DNA of 64,000 bases from Streptomyces aurantiacus JA 4570 (GCF_000414115.1 NZ_AOPZ01000067.1:1-64000), one strand, 5' to 3'. Positions 34,602 through 44,119 are shown, counted from the stretch's first letter. The notes: generated by a model not told the origin, from the sequence alone. Translations and numbers: made by a program.

Positions 34602-34674
34602 CGTCTCCTTCAATGGCCCGCGCCCGTCCTGGGCCGGACCGTGCACCGCTCAGGTCGGTCTGAGCTCGGTGAGA

Positions 34675-35633
34675 TCACCTCACCGGTGTGAGCCAGTGGG
34701 AGTAGCCGGCCATCTCACCCCGTACGACGCGGCGATATGCCTGGGCGAGCTCGGTGCCGACCGGCCCCGGCTTGCCGCTCCCGACGAGCAGGCCGTCGAC
34801 TTCGGTGATCGGGAGCAGTTCCCAGCCGGTGCCGAGGAAGAACGCCTCGTCCGCCACCAACAGTTCAGCCCGGTCGATGTCGCGTTCGAGGGTGCGGACA
34901 CCCAGGTGCTCGGTGGCCAGCGTCAGCATCGTGTCTCTGGTGATGCTGTCCAGGACCCCGGCGCTCAGGGGGGTGTGACCATGCGGCCCCTGCGCACCAG
35001 CGCGATGCAGGCCCCGCTGCCCTCCGACACGTGCCCTCGCTCGTTGAGGAACAGCGGCAGGTCGTAGCCGGCCTGGCGGGCTTCGGCCGCCGCGATTCTG
35101 GCCTGGTGGTAGTTCGCGAAAGCCTTGATCCTCGGGCTCATCTGCTGGTCGCTGATCCGTCGCCAGGAGCTGGTCGCGACCCGGGCACCGGTGACCTCGG
35201 TCGGTGCGGGGGGCGACGGCCAGGTGTCGATGACCGTTTCGGTCGGGGCGTCGGCCGGCGAGAGCAGCTCGGAGACCACTCCGGCGACGAAGGTCCACGG
35301 TCGGATGTATGTGTCCGCCCGGTAGCCGTTGGCCCGCAGCACCGTGAGCACGGCTTCGGCCAGCTCGGGCGTGGTCCAGCTCATGTGCAGCCGGGCGAGC
35401 CGGGCCGATTCCACCAGCCGGTCGAGGTGCTCTGTGAGGCGGAACACGAAAAGCTGCCGGTCACGCGGTCCCCAGTACGCCCGTACTCCTTCGAACACGG
35501 CGGACACCGACGCGTGCCCCACCGAGCGGACGTGCGTGGTGGCCTCCCGCCACGGCACCAGTTCGCCGTTGCGCCACAGCACTTCGGCGTGGTTGCCGTC
35601 GGGAGTCGCGATACTAGGCATCGACTTGTTCAC
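34675..35633 (-). pseudogene. Class IV (IlvE-like) aminotransferase with a homopolymer frameshift
   Basis: The N-terminal 221 residues (VLWRNGELVPWREATTHV, FEGVRAYWGP, YIRPWTF, KAFANYHQARIAAAEARQ with the PLP lysine, LFLNERGHVSEGSGACIALV) and the C-terminal 100 residues (LSAGVLDSITRDTMLTLA, FFLGTGWELLPITEVDG) are in different frames. They join if one C is added to a run of six C's (GGGGGG at 34968-34973 on the plus strand). The whole would be a normal-length IlvE/DAT-type enzyme that transaminates branched-chain or D-amino acids. It starts at GTG 35633, inside the end of the exporter gene. A base missing from a homopolymer may also be a sequencing error. Confidence 0.85.
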
Positions 35634-36537
35634 GCTCCTGTCGGCTCATCGCACGCTCCGGTCGGCCCGGGGCGGGCTCCGGCCGACCCGTCGCACTCAG
35701 GATCACACCCGCCAATGCCAATGCTCCTCCCATGAGTTGGGGCCAGATCAGGGGTGCTCCGGTCAGCACCGCGAACAGATAGCCGACGGCGGGGATGCCG
35801 CCGGTGAACGTGCCTGCCACGGATGCCGGGACCTTGCGCAGTGCGAAGGTCCACAGCAGCAGGGTGAGGCCGGACGCCACGACACCGAGGTAGGTGATCG
35901 CAAGCCAGCCGGCGGTGGACGGCGGCCGGAACCCCTTCTCGCCGATCTCCCACCCTAGCCACGGTGTCAGGAACACGAGGCCCCACAAGCTGGATGCCGA
36001 GGCCAGTACGACCGGCTTGAGATGGGTGCAGAAGCGCCGTACGTAGGCGGTGTAATACGCATACGCGGCGACACCACCGAGCACGATCACATGGCCGAGC
36101 AGGTCGAACCGGGGCCCGCCGTGCCGGACGACGAGCAGCACGCCGAGCACCGCCAGCACCAGTCCCACTGCCTGGCCGGCACGGAGCCGCTCACCCAGCC
36201 ACAGCAGACCCAGCATCGCGGTGAGCACCGGCAGTGCCGCCTGCAGGAGCGCGGCACTGTCGGGTGAGGTGAACAGCAGTCCCACGTTCTGCAGGCCGTA
36301 GTACAGGGCGACGCCGGTGAGCCCGCACACCACGTACGCGGACCGGAACAGGCCACGCACCCGCAGCCCACCGGCGATGCCGAACGGGAGGAGTACCAGG
36401 GATCCGATGGCGAACCGTAGGAACGTGAGCTGGGCCGGCCCGGTCTCGGCCAGCACGCGGTCGCTCACGATGAAGGTCGAGCCCCAGATCAGCACGGTGG
36501 TCGACAACGCGAGCAGCGCGGAACCCCGACCCTTCAC
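35614..36537 (-). CDS. EamA/DMT-family exporter
   Basis: The 307-residue product has ten membrane helices in the EamA pattern (GSALLALSTTVLIWGSTFIV, LTFLRFAIGSLVLLPFG, then PSTAGWLAITYLGVVASGLT and VAGTFTGGIPAVGYLFAVL). Its GTG overlaps the stop of the ATP-grasp gene and its end overlaps the aminotransferase, so it is part of the operon. DMT proteins export amino acids and small metabolites; here it most likely exports the pathway product and gives self-protection. Confidence 0.88.
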   Translation of the reverse strand: MKGRGSALLALSTTVLIWGSTFIVSDRVLAETGPAQLTFLRFAIGSLVLLPFGIAGGLRVRGLFRSAYVVCGLTGVALYYGLQNVGLLFTSPDSAALLQAALPVLTAMLGLLWLGERLRAGQAVGLVLAVLGVLLVVRHGGPRFDLLGHVIVLGGVAAYAYYTAYVRRFCTHLKPVVLASASSLWGLVFLTPWLGWEIGEKGFRPPSTAGWLAITYLGVVASGLTLLLWTFALRKVPASVAGTFTGGIPAVGYLFAVLTGAPLIWPQLMGGALALAGVILSATGRPEPAPGRPERAMSRQEREQVDA

Positions 36538-37865
36538 TCGTCCTCCGGCACTAGTCGCAGCTCCCGGCGCACTCTCGTCACCGAGTCCCGCAGCTCGGCG
36601 AGGGAGGTGCCCTGCAGATGGAGCTGCGCGAGCCAGTACGGCTGCTCGTGCACCCGGTCCTCGACGACCCAGCCACGCTCCCGCTCGGCGTAGCCCGCGA
36701 TCCGCACCGTCCCGTCCAGAAGCTCGGCCGGGTGTACGGCGAAGCCGCCGAACCGGACGGGGGTGCGATGGGTGCCCAGGCACTCGCTGCCGTAGAGATG
36801 GACGGTGGCCGCGGCCCGCGAAGGCTCCGCGCCGGGGTCGAAGCGCCGAGCGGTGCACGTGCCGTGCAGCAACGCGTCCGCGAGTGCGCCGACCAGGTCG
36901 CAGCCGTGGGCGAAGTCCGTCTCCGGAATGATCGTGCGGCCCGCGTAGCGAGCCGCGATCTCCACCACGGCACAGCTGCCGTCGGGCATGAGCTTGAGCT
37001 CGACATGCGTGCCGCACGTGTCGAGGCCCAGTGCGGCGACGGCCCGTTCGGCCGTGTCGATCACCTGGCGGCGGGCGTCCACGTCCATGGACGTCGGTGA
37101 GATGTGACCGCTCTGTGTGAGCGGAGGCACTTTCGGGGTCACGTCGGTGATGGCGACCGGTACGTACTCGCCGGCCACGACCATGCCTTCGACACAGACC
37201 TGGTCGCTGAAGCCCGGTACCGGATACCACAGGTCCGGGTCACCATGGAGCAGTTCCTCCGCCAGGAAGGCCCCTTCGGTATCGGCCGGAACGTCGAAAC
37301 CAGCCAGCGACTCCCGTGCCGAGGCGAACGCCCGCTGCGCCTGGTCCGGGCGATCGACCCGCTGGATGCCGGCCGCGGACATACCGCGCCGTGGCTTGAT
37401 CAGCACGGGACCGCCCACTTCGGACATGAGGGCGACGATGTCCTCCTCCGACCGCAGCATGCGGTAGCGCACATTCGTCAGCCCTCCCGCCGTGAGGGCG
37501 TCCCGCATCAGGAGTTTGTCCCTGGCGCGTTCGGCACCGGTCGTGCCGGGACCGCGCAGCCCCAGCTTTTCTGCCGCGCCGGCGGTCTGGGTGGCGTAGA
37601 GCTCGCTGAAGCACACCAGAGCGTCGGCATGCCAGTCCTGCGCCGCCGCGACGACGCGTCGTTCGGTCTCCTGCTCGTCCCGCCGGTCCCATAGGCCGTC
37701 GTCCAGGAGAACGCGTTCCGCTCCGGCAGTGAGCAGGGCATGCTCCACCGGGTCGAGGCGTTCGGGGCGCGGCACGTAGACCGAGATGCGGGCCCGCGCA
37801 CGCAGCACGGGCAGAAAATACGACAGCGGCGGGCCGCCGTAGTCGTAGACGATGAGCACCCTCAT
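36534..37865 (-). CDS. ATP-grasp ligase
   Basis: The 443-residue product starts at ATG 37865, overlapping the HD gene by four bases. Residues 100-320 form the ATP-grasp fold (RDKLLMRDALTAGGLTNVRY, GGPVLIKPRRGMSAAGIQ, FLAEELLHG, VCVEGMVVAG, HVELKLMPDGSCAVVEIAAR with the metal-binding Glu residues). Many such enzymes join an amino acid to another amine or acid, as in dipeptide antibiotics. It is the probable product-forming enzyme of this operon. The first 90 residues give a Rossmann-like N-terminal lobe. Confidence 0.88.
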   Translation of the reverse strand: MRVLIVYDYGGPPLSYFLPVLRARARISVYVPRPERLDPVEHALLTAGAERVLLDDGLWDRRDEQETERRVVAAAQDWHADALVCFSELYATQTAGAAEKLGLRGPGTTGAERARDKLLMRDALTAGGLTNVRYRMLRSEEDIVALMSEVGGPVLIKPRRGMSAAGIQRVDRPDQAQRAFASARESLAGFDVPADTEGAFLAEELLHGDPDLWYPVPGFSDQVCVEGMVVAGEYVPVAITDVTPKVPPLTQSGHISPTSMDVDARRQVIDTAERAVAALGLDTCGTHVELKLMPDGSCAVVEIAARYAGRTIIPETDFAHGCDLVGALADALLHGTCTARRFDPGAEPSRAAATVHLYGSECLGTHRTPVRFGGFAVHPAELLDGTVRIAGYAERERGWVVEDRVHEQPYWLAQLHLQGTSLAELRDSVTRVRRELRLVPEDE

Positions 37866-38467
37866 GACGCGCCCCCCGGGTAGTAGTAAAAGGCCCGTTC
37901 TTGCGGCACGTTCGGGAACAGTGCCTCCCGCATCACGTCGTAGGTCGCCCAGTCCGCCCAGTGCACCAGCGCCGACTCCTTGCTGCGCTTGGTGTGCTCC
38001 CCCTCGGCGGAGTGGGTCGCGATGATGTGCACCACCTCGGCCGGCAGACCCATCTCCTCGGCCAGCCGCGCGCCTGTGTACGGGTGGCGCAGCAGCAGCG
38101 GTCGACGCAGCACCGGCACCGCCGGTTCGGCCGGGCTCTTCGGCCTGAAGAGCTCGAACAGGCCGACGTCGTGCAGCAGCCCGCCGGCCAGCACGTGGTC
38201 CACCACGGTGCGGGAACCCACAACCCGGTTGCACTGCTCCGCCATGTCGGCCGCGGCAGCCGCCACCAGCCGGAGGTGATCGACCAGTTTCACCTCCGTG
38301 CGGACGGCCGGTGGCGCGCCGGACGCGGTCTCCTCGACGTACCACATGAGGCTCGGGTCGGCCCAGCCGCCGCGTCGCGCGGCCTCGGTCAGCACGTCGA
38401 CCGTCCTGTCCCGCAGCCCGTCGTCACCGATCCTGGTCAGCTCGGGCAGCCACTCCACCCACTTCAC
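37862..38467 (-). CDS. HD-domain phosphohydrolase-like protein
   Basis: The 201-residue product has the HD metal motif H...HD...: LVDHLRLVA, then AGGLLHDVGLFELF, then HPYTGARLAEEMG and VVHIIATHSAEG. The family hydrolyses phosphoesters or acts as a metal-dependent oxygenase-like fold in natural-product pathways. It overlaps both neighbours (ATGA type), so it is part of the biosynthetic operon. Its substrate is unknown. Confidence 0.85.
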   Translation of the reverse strand: MKWVEWLPELTRIGDDGLRDRTVDVLTEAARRGGWADPSLMWYVEETASGAPPAVRTEVKLVDHLRLVAAAAADMAEQCNRVVGSRTVVDHVLAGGLLHDVGLFELFRPKSPAEPAVPVLRRPLLLRHPYTGARLAEEMGLPAEVVHIIATHSAEGEHTKRSKESALVHWADWATYDVMREALFPNVPQERAFYYYPGGAS

Positions 38468-39285
38468 GGTGCCTCCCTGGGGGCGGATGTGGTGACCTGC
38501 GACCGGGTCGCGACCACCTCGTCATCGATGACGGACAGCTGATTGCAGAGCTCGGGCAGGAAATATCCGGGTCCCCGGCCGGTGGCCGCCGCCAGCTCAC
38601 CGGCGATGCCGTAGACGCAGACTCCGGTGACCGTCGCGGTGAACATGTCCTCACCCGCGACGGCCGCGAAGGCGCCGAGCACCGCGGACCGTGCACTGCC
38701 GGTGCCGACCACCTGCCCCATCACCGGATGTCCGTTGGCTATCGCGGCCAGCTGCCGTCCGTCGCCGACGTAGTCGGTGCGGCCGGAAACGGCGGCGGTG
38801 ACCTGGGCGGACTCCGCCAGCTTCTGGCATATCTCATCCGCTGGTGCTGTGGCGCTGACGGCGTCGGCGCCACGTATCACCGACGGGACACCGCACAGGT
38901 CCGCCAGCTCGGCGACATTGCCGGACACCATGCGGACGGCTCCGGTGTCGAGCAGCGCCCTGGCGAGGTTCGAGCGGAACCGGCTGGCCCCGGAGCCCAG
39001 CGGGTCGAGGACGACGGGGATCGACCGTGCCGCACATGCCTCGGCCACCCGCAGCACGGTCCGGTCCATCCCCGGCACGGAGGTCCCGACGTTGAGCACG
39101 ACCGCGTCCGCCGTCTCGGCGATCTCCGTCGCCTCCTCGGCCGCGTGCGCGAAGATGGTCGCGGCGCCCAGCGACTTCACGGTCTGCGCACAGGCAGCCA
39201 TCGACACCAGGTTGGTGATCATGTGTACGAGCGGGCGGCGCTCGCGGATCGTGGCGATCAGCCCGTCGCCTGCCGGCCCGCTCAT
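38464..39285 (-). CDS. ThiM-like hydroxyethylthiazole kinase family protein
   Basis: The 273-residue product has the ribokinase-like ThiM fold: RRPLVHMITNLVSMAACAQT, NVGTSVPGMDRTVLR, PVVLDPLGSGASRFR and NGHPVMGQVVGTGSARSAV. In the anion-hole motif GTGC of ThiM the cysteine is replaced by serine (GTGSARSAV). ThiM phosphorylates the hydroxyethyl side chain of the thiazole of thiamine, but no other thiamine gene is here, so in this operon it may phosphorylate a different alcohol. It overlaps its neighbours on both sides. Confidence 0.82.
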   Translation of the reverse strand: MSGPAGDGLIATIRERRPLVHMITNLVSMAACAQTVKSLGAATIFAHAAEEATEIAETADAVVLNVGTSVPGMDRTVLRVAEACAARSIPVVLDPLGSGASRFRSNLARALLDTGAVRMVSGNVAELADLCGVPSVIRGADAVSATAPADEICQKLAESAQVTAAVSGRTDYVGDGRQLAAIANGHPVMGQVVGTGSARSAVLGAFAAVAGEDMFTATVTGVCVYGIAGELAAATGRGPGYFLPELCNQLSVIDDEVVATRSQVTTSAPREAP

Positions 39286-40526
39286 GGCGCCGTCCGCAAC
39301 TGACCGGCACCCGTCACGACGAACTTTCTCGACGTGAGATCGGTGACGCCTATCGGCCCCCGCGCGTGCAGCTTCTGCGTGGAGATGCCCAGCATCGGGC
39401 CGAGACCGAACTCGTAGCCGTAGGTGAACCGGGTCGATGCGTTGACGAAGACGGCGGCTGCGTCCACCGTGTATTGGAACGCGCGGGCGTTCGCCAGGTC
39501 GGCTGTGACGATCGCCTCCGAGTGCCCGGTGCCGTACGTGTTGATGTGGTCGACGGCGGTCGCCAGGTCCGGCACCACGCGCATGGCCACGGTCGGACCG
39601 AGGTACTCCGTGCACCAGTCCTCGTCGTCGGCCCGGGTGGCATCGGGGGCAGCCGCGCACACCTGGGGGCAGCCACGCACGGCGACCTCGGCCCGGCGCA
39701 GTTCGGCGACCAGTTCGCTGACGTAGCCCGGCGCGTGAGCGGCGTGCACCAGCACGGTCTCCACCGCGTTGCACATGGTCGGCGCGGAGAGTTTCGCATT
39801 GAGCACGATCCGGGTCGCCGAGTCGAGGTCCGCCGACTCGTCTACGTAGACGTGGCAGTTGCCGCCGCCGGACGCGACGACCGGCCAGGGCGAGCGCCGC
39901 CGCACCTCAGCGATGAAGGCGTCGCTGCCCCTGGCCACGACCAGGTCGATCCGGTTGTCGCCGCTGAGCAGTTCCCACAGCGCCTCCCGTGACGGATCGT
40001 CGACGTACCGGGTGATGCCCGGTGGGACACCGACGTCCTTCAGGCAGTCCTGGATGATCCGCACCAGTAGCCGGTTCGTCCGCGTCGACTCCCTGCCACC
40101 CCGGAGAACGATGGCGTTGCCGCTCTTCAGCGCCATCGCCGAGGCCTCAAGGGTCACCTCGGGACGGCTCTCGTACACGGCGGCGATGACTCCGAGCGGA
40201 ACGCGCATCCGGCCGACCAGGAGGCCGTTCGGCTGCGGGCGGAGTTCAGAGATCTCTCCCACCGGATCCGGGCACTCGGCGAGCCACCGGACGCCGTCGA
40301 TGATCCGGTTGAATCTGGGGCGCTCCACCAGCATCCGCCGCAGCGCCTTGCCCGTGACAGAGCCTGCCCGCTCAGCCTGTGCGAACTCTTCCTTGTTGGT
40401 CGCAGCGATCTCGCCGAACCGCTCCGCCATCGCCTCCGCCACCGCGTGCAAGGCAGCGCGCTTCTCTTCTCCTGTCAACCGTGCCGCTGCCGCCGCGGCC
40501 GACCTGTCGAGCACATCCGCGGTCAC
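39282..40526 (-). CDS. ProA-like glutamate-5-semialdehyde dehydrogenase
   Basis: The 414-residue product has the full ProA pattern: VPLGVIAAVYESRPEVTLEA, SGNAIVLRGGRES, the catalytic Cys in SAPTMCNAVETVLVH, and FVNASTRFTYGYEFGLG. Its GTG overlaps the stop of the aminotransferase. ProA reduces gamma-glutamyl phosphate to glutamate-5-semialdehyde; no ProB kinase is beside it, so it may use a phosphorylated acid made by another enzyme of the operon or borrow the one from primary metabolism. Confidence 0.88.
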   Translation of the reverse strand: MTADVLDRSAAAAAARLTGEEKRAALHAVAEAMAERFGEIAATNKEEFAQAERAGSVTGKALRRMLVERPRFNRIIDGVRWLAECPDPVGEISELRPQPNGLLVGRMRVPLGVIAAVYESRPEVTLEASAMALKSGNAIVLRGGRESTRTNRLLVRIIQDCLKDVGVPPGITRYVDDPSREALWELLSGDNRIDLVVARGSDAFIAEVRRRSPWPVVASGGGNCHVYVDESADLDSATRIVLNAKLSAPTMCNAVETVLVHAAHAPGYVSELVAELRRAEVAVRGCPQVCAAAPDATRADDEDWCTEYLGPTVAMRVVPDLATAVDHINTYGTGHSEAIVTADLANARAFQYTVDAAAVFVNASTRFTYGYEFGLGPMLGISTQKLHARGPIGVTDLTSRKFVVTGAGQLRTAP

Positions 40527-41743
40527 CGGCGCACCACCTCGTCGAACACGGCGAGCGTGGTGCTCTCCAGGAGCTTGAGGTCTTCGGAGGTGATGTTGAG
40601 CGGCGGGGTGAGACGCACGACCGAGCGTTTCTGGCCGCCGATGCCCACGAGGACGCCGCGCGCCATCATCTGGCGCCGGAACGCCATGGCCTGATCGGAT
40701 GACCGCCACTCCAGGCCGACGAGCAGTCCCTGCCCGCGCACCTCGACGTCATCCGGCGCCGCGGAACGCAGCGCGTCCATCAGCTGGTTGCCCGCTCGTT
40801 CCGATGCGTCTGCCAGGCCGCCCGCGGTCAACTCACCGAGCACCGCCTTGCCCACCGCGCCCACAAGGGCGCCGTTCCCGCCGAAGGTGGTCGAGTGGTC
40901 GACGGGTGCCCAGCATGAGCCGAGGTCGTCCGGGGTCAGGACGGCGCCGACCGGTAAGCCGGCGCCGAGCGGCTTGCCGACCACCAGGATGTCCGGCCGT
41001 ACTCTGGAGCGCTCGAAGGCGAACGTCGTGCCTGTCCTGCCGAGTCCGGTGAAGATCTCGTCGAAGATCAGCAACGCACCCCGTGCATCGCACAGTTCCC
41101 GCAGCGCACGGAGGAAGCCATCCGGCGGTACGATCACCCCGCCCACCCCCAGCACCGGTTCTGCGACGACGGCGAGCAGGTCGTCCTGGGACCGCGCGTC
41201 CAGTTGGCGTCCCAGCTCGTCGAGGTCCACCTCGCCGGTTCGGGGCACCGGCAGGTGCACGATGCCCGGATAAAGACTGAAACCGGGCAGACCAGTCTTG
41301 TATATGTTCATCCCGGTGAGCGCGAGCGCTATACCGGACCGCCCGTGATAACCGTTCTCCAGCGCGGCGATGGAATGGCCGAACCTGCCACGAGCAGCCT
41401 GGAACTTCTTGGCCAGCTTGATCGCGGTCTCGATCGCTTCGGAGCCGCTGTTGGCGAAAAAGACCCGTTGAAACGAGTCACCGGCCAGTTTGGTGAGTTC
41501 CTCCGCCAATTCGATGACCGGTTCATTGAGTTGGAAACTCGAATGAATGAGTTCACGCGCTTGCCGCTCGATTGCCGAGATCACCGCCGGATGACCGTGA
41601 CCCAGCAGATGCACACCAGGCCCCGCGACACAGTCCAGATAGCGGTTTCCCTCGATGTCGACGAGCCAGGAGCCGCTGCCCCTGCGCATGACCGGACCAT
41701 CGAGCAGGGTGGCCACCAGCGCTGGATGCGTCATCGTAAGCAC
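40523..41743 (-). CDS. Class III PLP aminotransferase
   Basis: The 406-residue product has the AT-III landmarks VFFANSGSEAIETAIKLAKKF, GYHGRSGIALALTG, LLIFDEIFTGLGRTG and the PLP lysine in VVGKPLGAGLPVGAVL. It resembles ornithine/acetylornithine aminotransferases, which interconvert an omega-amino group and an aldehyde; this suits a partner of the ProA-like dehydrogenase. The start may be GTG 41743 or ATG 41734; both lie next to the upstream stop. Confidence 0.87.
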   Translation of the reverse strand: MLTMTHPALVATLLDGPVMRRGSGSWLVDIEGNRYLDCVAGPGVHLLGHGHPAVISAIERQARELIHSSFQLNEPVIELAEELTKLAGDSFQRVFFANSGSEAIETAIKLAKKFQAARGRFGHSIAALENGYHGRSGIALALTGMNIYKTGLPGFSLYPGIVHLPVPRTGEVDLDELGRQLDARSQDDLLAVVAEPVLGVGGVIVPPDGFLRALRELCDARGALLIFDEIFTGLGRTGTTFAFERSRVRPDILVVGKPLGAGLPVGAVLTPDDLGSCWAPVDHSTTFGGNGALVGAVGKAVLGELTAGGLADASERAGNQLMDALRSAAPDDVEVRGQGLLVGLEWRSSDQAMAFRRQMMARGVLVGIGGQKRSVVRLTPPLNITSEDLKLLESTTLAVFDEVVRR

Positions 41744-42678
41744 CCGGCCGTCTCCTCGCCCGCAACTCGGGTGGAAACCGCGTTTACCGGTGCTGGTGCC
41801 CCCGCAGGACTCTGCGTGAATTCGGATGCGAACCGCTGCACCACCTCCAGCGTGATGGATGCCTGATCTGCCATTCTCTCTCCGTCCTCAGCTCTGGTGA
41901 ACTGGCCGTGCGCACCGACCACTGAATTTCCCGTCTTCAGGTATACCGGCCGTGCGACGCGCACGATGTCGGGCGCCTCGTATGTTCTGATGAACCCGCC
42001 GGATGACGGCGGGTTGTCGGTATGCACGTCGAGCGGCACGGCAATGTGCTGCCGGACAGCCGCGATGGCGGGCAGCGAGAGATCCCTGACCGGGTTGATA
42101 CTGTCGGCGCCGAGTTCCTCCAGCATCGAGATGCTGATCGGATTGGCGTAGCCGAGGTGCGCGGAGGCCTTGAATGTGGTGTCTGCCGGCAGCAGACCCC
42201 CCTTCCTGGCCTGCCCGAGCGTCTTCAGCAATCCCTCGTCGTACACGACGAACGACCGGCAGCCCAATTCGAGGCCGCGCAGCACGTCGTCGAGCGCGCG
42301 CCGGATCTGGTCGACCCCGCGCAGCCGGTACCCGAGGAAACTGCCGTGCGGAGTCAGTCGGGTGGGGCTCGTGTCGTACGTGGCGCGCGGGCCCACCGAG
42401 AAAACCGTGGTGATGCCTTCGTCCGCGGCCAGCCTGAGATAGTCGGCCAGTTCTTCTCTGGTGTGCCGGAAGAGACCGACCGTCTCAGTCACTCTGTTCA
42501 CAGTCATGCCCCTGTGCCGAGCCTGCTTCACCAGCGCTCGGAAGGTGTTGAAACTGTTGACAACCGGTACTTCAATCCGGAAGTCGGCACCATCCGGGAA
42601 AGAATGAGGTGAACAACTGAGGCTGTAGTCGTCCTGCTCTGGAAGTCCCAGCTTGCGTAATATCTCCACGCCGAACAA
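41731..42678 (-). CDS. TIM-barrel protein of unknown function (peptidase U32-like)
   Basis: The 315-residue product probably starts at TTG 42678, with GAAGGGA seven bases upstream; no better start is in frame. The pattern of strands ending in short loops (GMTVNRVTETVGLF, GCRSFVVYDEGLLKTL, GADSINPVRDLSLPAI, PLDVHTDNPPSSGGFIRTY) suggests a TIM barrel that resembles U32-type proteins, without their metal-cluster cysteines. It is the first gene of the minus-strand operon. Its reaction is not known. Confidence 0.6.
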   Translation of the reverse strand: MFGVEILRKLGLPEQDDYSLSCSPHSFPDGADFRIEVPVVNSFNTFRALVKQARHRGMTVNRVTETVGLFRHTREELADYLRLAADEGITTVFSVGPRATYDTSPTRLTPHGSFLGYRLRGVDQIRRALDDVLRGLELGCRSFVVYDEGLLKTLGQARKGGLLPADTTFKASAHLGYANPISISMLEELGADSINPVRDLSLPAIAAVRQHIAVPLDVHTDNPPSSGGFIRTYEAPDIVRVARPVYLKTGNSVVGAHGQFTRAEDGERMADQASITLEVVQRFASEFTQSPAGAPAPVNAVSTRVAGEETAGCLR

Positions 42679-42827
42679 TGAGTGTTCCCTTCGCGAGCCC
42701 GAACAGGGGCTGGGCGGATGATGGGTAGACGCTGATGACTGTGCCGGCCCGGACCCCAGCCGTGATCAGGGTCTTTCGTAAGAGTGGGTCTCGCGTGGTG
42801 GTGCTCGATGCGGCGTGATGTCGGGCC

Positions 42828-43250
42828 GTGGGTGTTGATCTGTCACAACGGTGGGTGCCTGACGAACTGTGGGGGTCGGTCGCTCCGTTGCTACCTTCCT
42901 TCTCCGCCCGTCCACAGGGCGGTGGGACCGCTCCGGTTGATGAGCGAGCGGTGTTCACGGCCGCGGTGTACGTCCTCACCAGCGGGTGCGCCCGGCGGCA
43001 TCTGGCGGAGAGGTTCGGGGTCTCCCCGGCCACGGCACATCGCCGCTTCACCGCCTGGACCGAGGCAACAGGTGGCATTGTCCCGTGCATCGCCCGCCCC
43101 GGGATCGACTTCAGCGAGCGGCTCGGGAGGCACCGCTGGAAGATCGAGCGGTCGCTCTCGTGGCTGTTCGGCTACCGCCGCCTCACCGCGCGACACGAGC
43201 GCAAGGGATTCCACTTCCTCGCCTTCCTCCCTCGGCCTCGCAGCCGCTGA
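42828..43250 (+). mobile_element. IS5-family transposase with internal deletion
   Basis: The N-terminal part (VDLSQRWVPDELWGSVAPLL, SPATAHRRFTAWTEA) and the C-terminal part (IARPGIDFSERLGRHRWKIE, RSLSWLFGYRRL) belong to a common Streptomyces IS5-family transposase, but about 140 residues between them, including two of the three DDE acidic residues, are missing. The C-terminus then runs out of frame. It is dead. I see no clean terminal inverted repeats. It lies at the upstream end of the biosynthetic operon. Confidence 0.85.
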
Positions 43251-44119
43251 TACGGCGTCAAAGTAGTTGGGGAATGCCGCCCTCAGACCCTCTTTTTGGG
43301 CCATCACGAGAGGCAGCGAAATTGAGCCAAGAACCGGCACCGCGGCGCGTCACGATCACGGTGAAATTGGCTGCGCCTGTCGATGGCCGGGATCACCGCG
43401 GAGACCGCCCACCGGATGATCGAGGGCGCGGTGAGGACGGCACCCTGTGTCTGGCGCAGCTGTTCGCGCCGCGCCCCGGTGGCGGGCGGGCTGCGCCGAC
43501 CGCCTACCAGCTGAGTCCGGCGCGCGCCGAGCAGCGGGCCGGGACTGTTGGCGGAGCTGCCGCCCACCCAGGCCCGCGGCCGCGGCCTGGCAAATGTGAT
43601 CAAGGAGATGGCCTTCAACAAGTCCGACAATGCCAAGGACCTGCGCAAGCTGGACTCCGATCGGGCACGGACCCGGCGTAAGGTCCGCAACGTCACCGTG
43701 CTGGCCCTCGCGGTCATCACGCTCGGGCTGACCAGCGTCTCCTACACCGACTGGTACCGCACCGCCCCCGGCCAACTCGGCCTGACTGTGGTGGGGTTGA
43801 TGGTGGCCGGGTCGCTGGTGTGGATGCGCAAGACCGCCCGGAACAAGCCCGAGCCCCACCGACGGGCGGCGCTTCGGCGCCCACGACGCCGCGTATCTGC
43901 CCGAGCGCCCCATGTCGATCAACTTCAACCAGTGGCCGACCTCGCGGGCCAGCCGGGCACCCGGCCCCGCTCGTACCACCAGCAGGTCGGCTACGTCCTG
44001 CACGTCAAGGACCGGGTCCTCACCCCGGCCCAGGCGGCCCAGCGGGTCGCGGCCTACGGTGCTTGGGGGTCTCCGTCGATCGACGGAGACCCCTTCGGAG
44101 GCGGTCGGCCTCACACCGT
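43251..44119 (+). other. Degenerate region with fragments of a membrane protein
   Basis: No intact gene is visible. A frame around 43600-43860 encodes a charged stretch followed by two hydrophobic segments (VTVLALAVITLGLTSVSY, LGLTVVGLMVAGSLVWM), and a later stretch in a shifted frame reads YLPERPMSINFNQW and then VGYVLHVKDRVLTPAQAAQR. Such jumping between frames is typical of decayed genes. The origin is not recognised. Confidence 0.5.

Noticed and set aside
42690..42827. Terminal inverted repeats of the IS5 element
   Set aside because: A candidate left end (GGGTCTTTCGTAAG) has no matching copy on the right side, so the ends cannot be placed.
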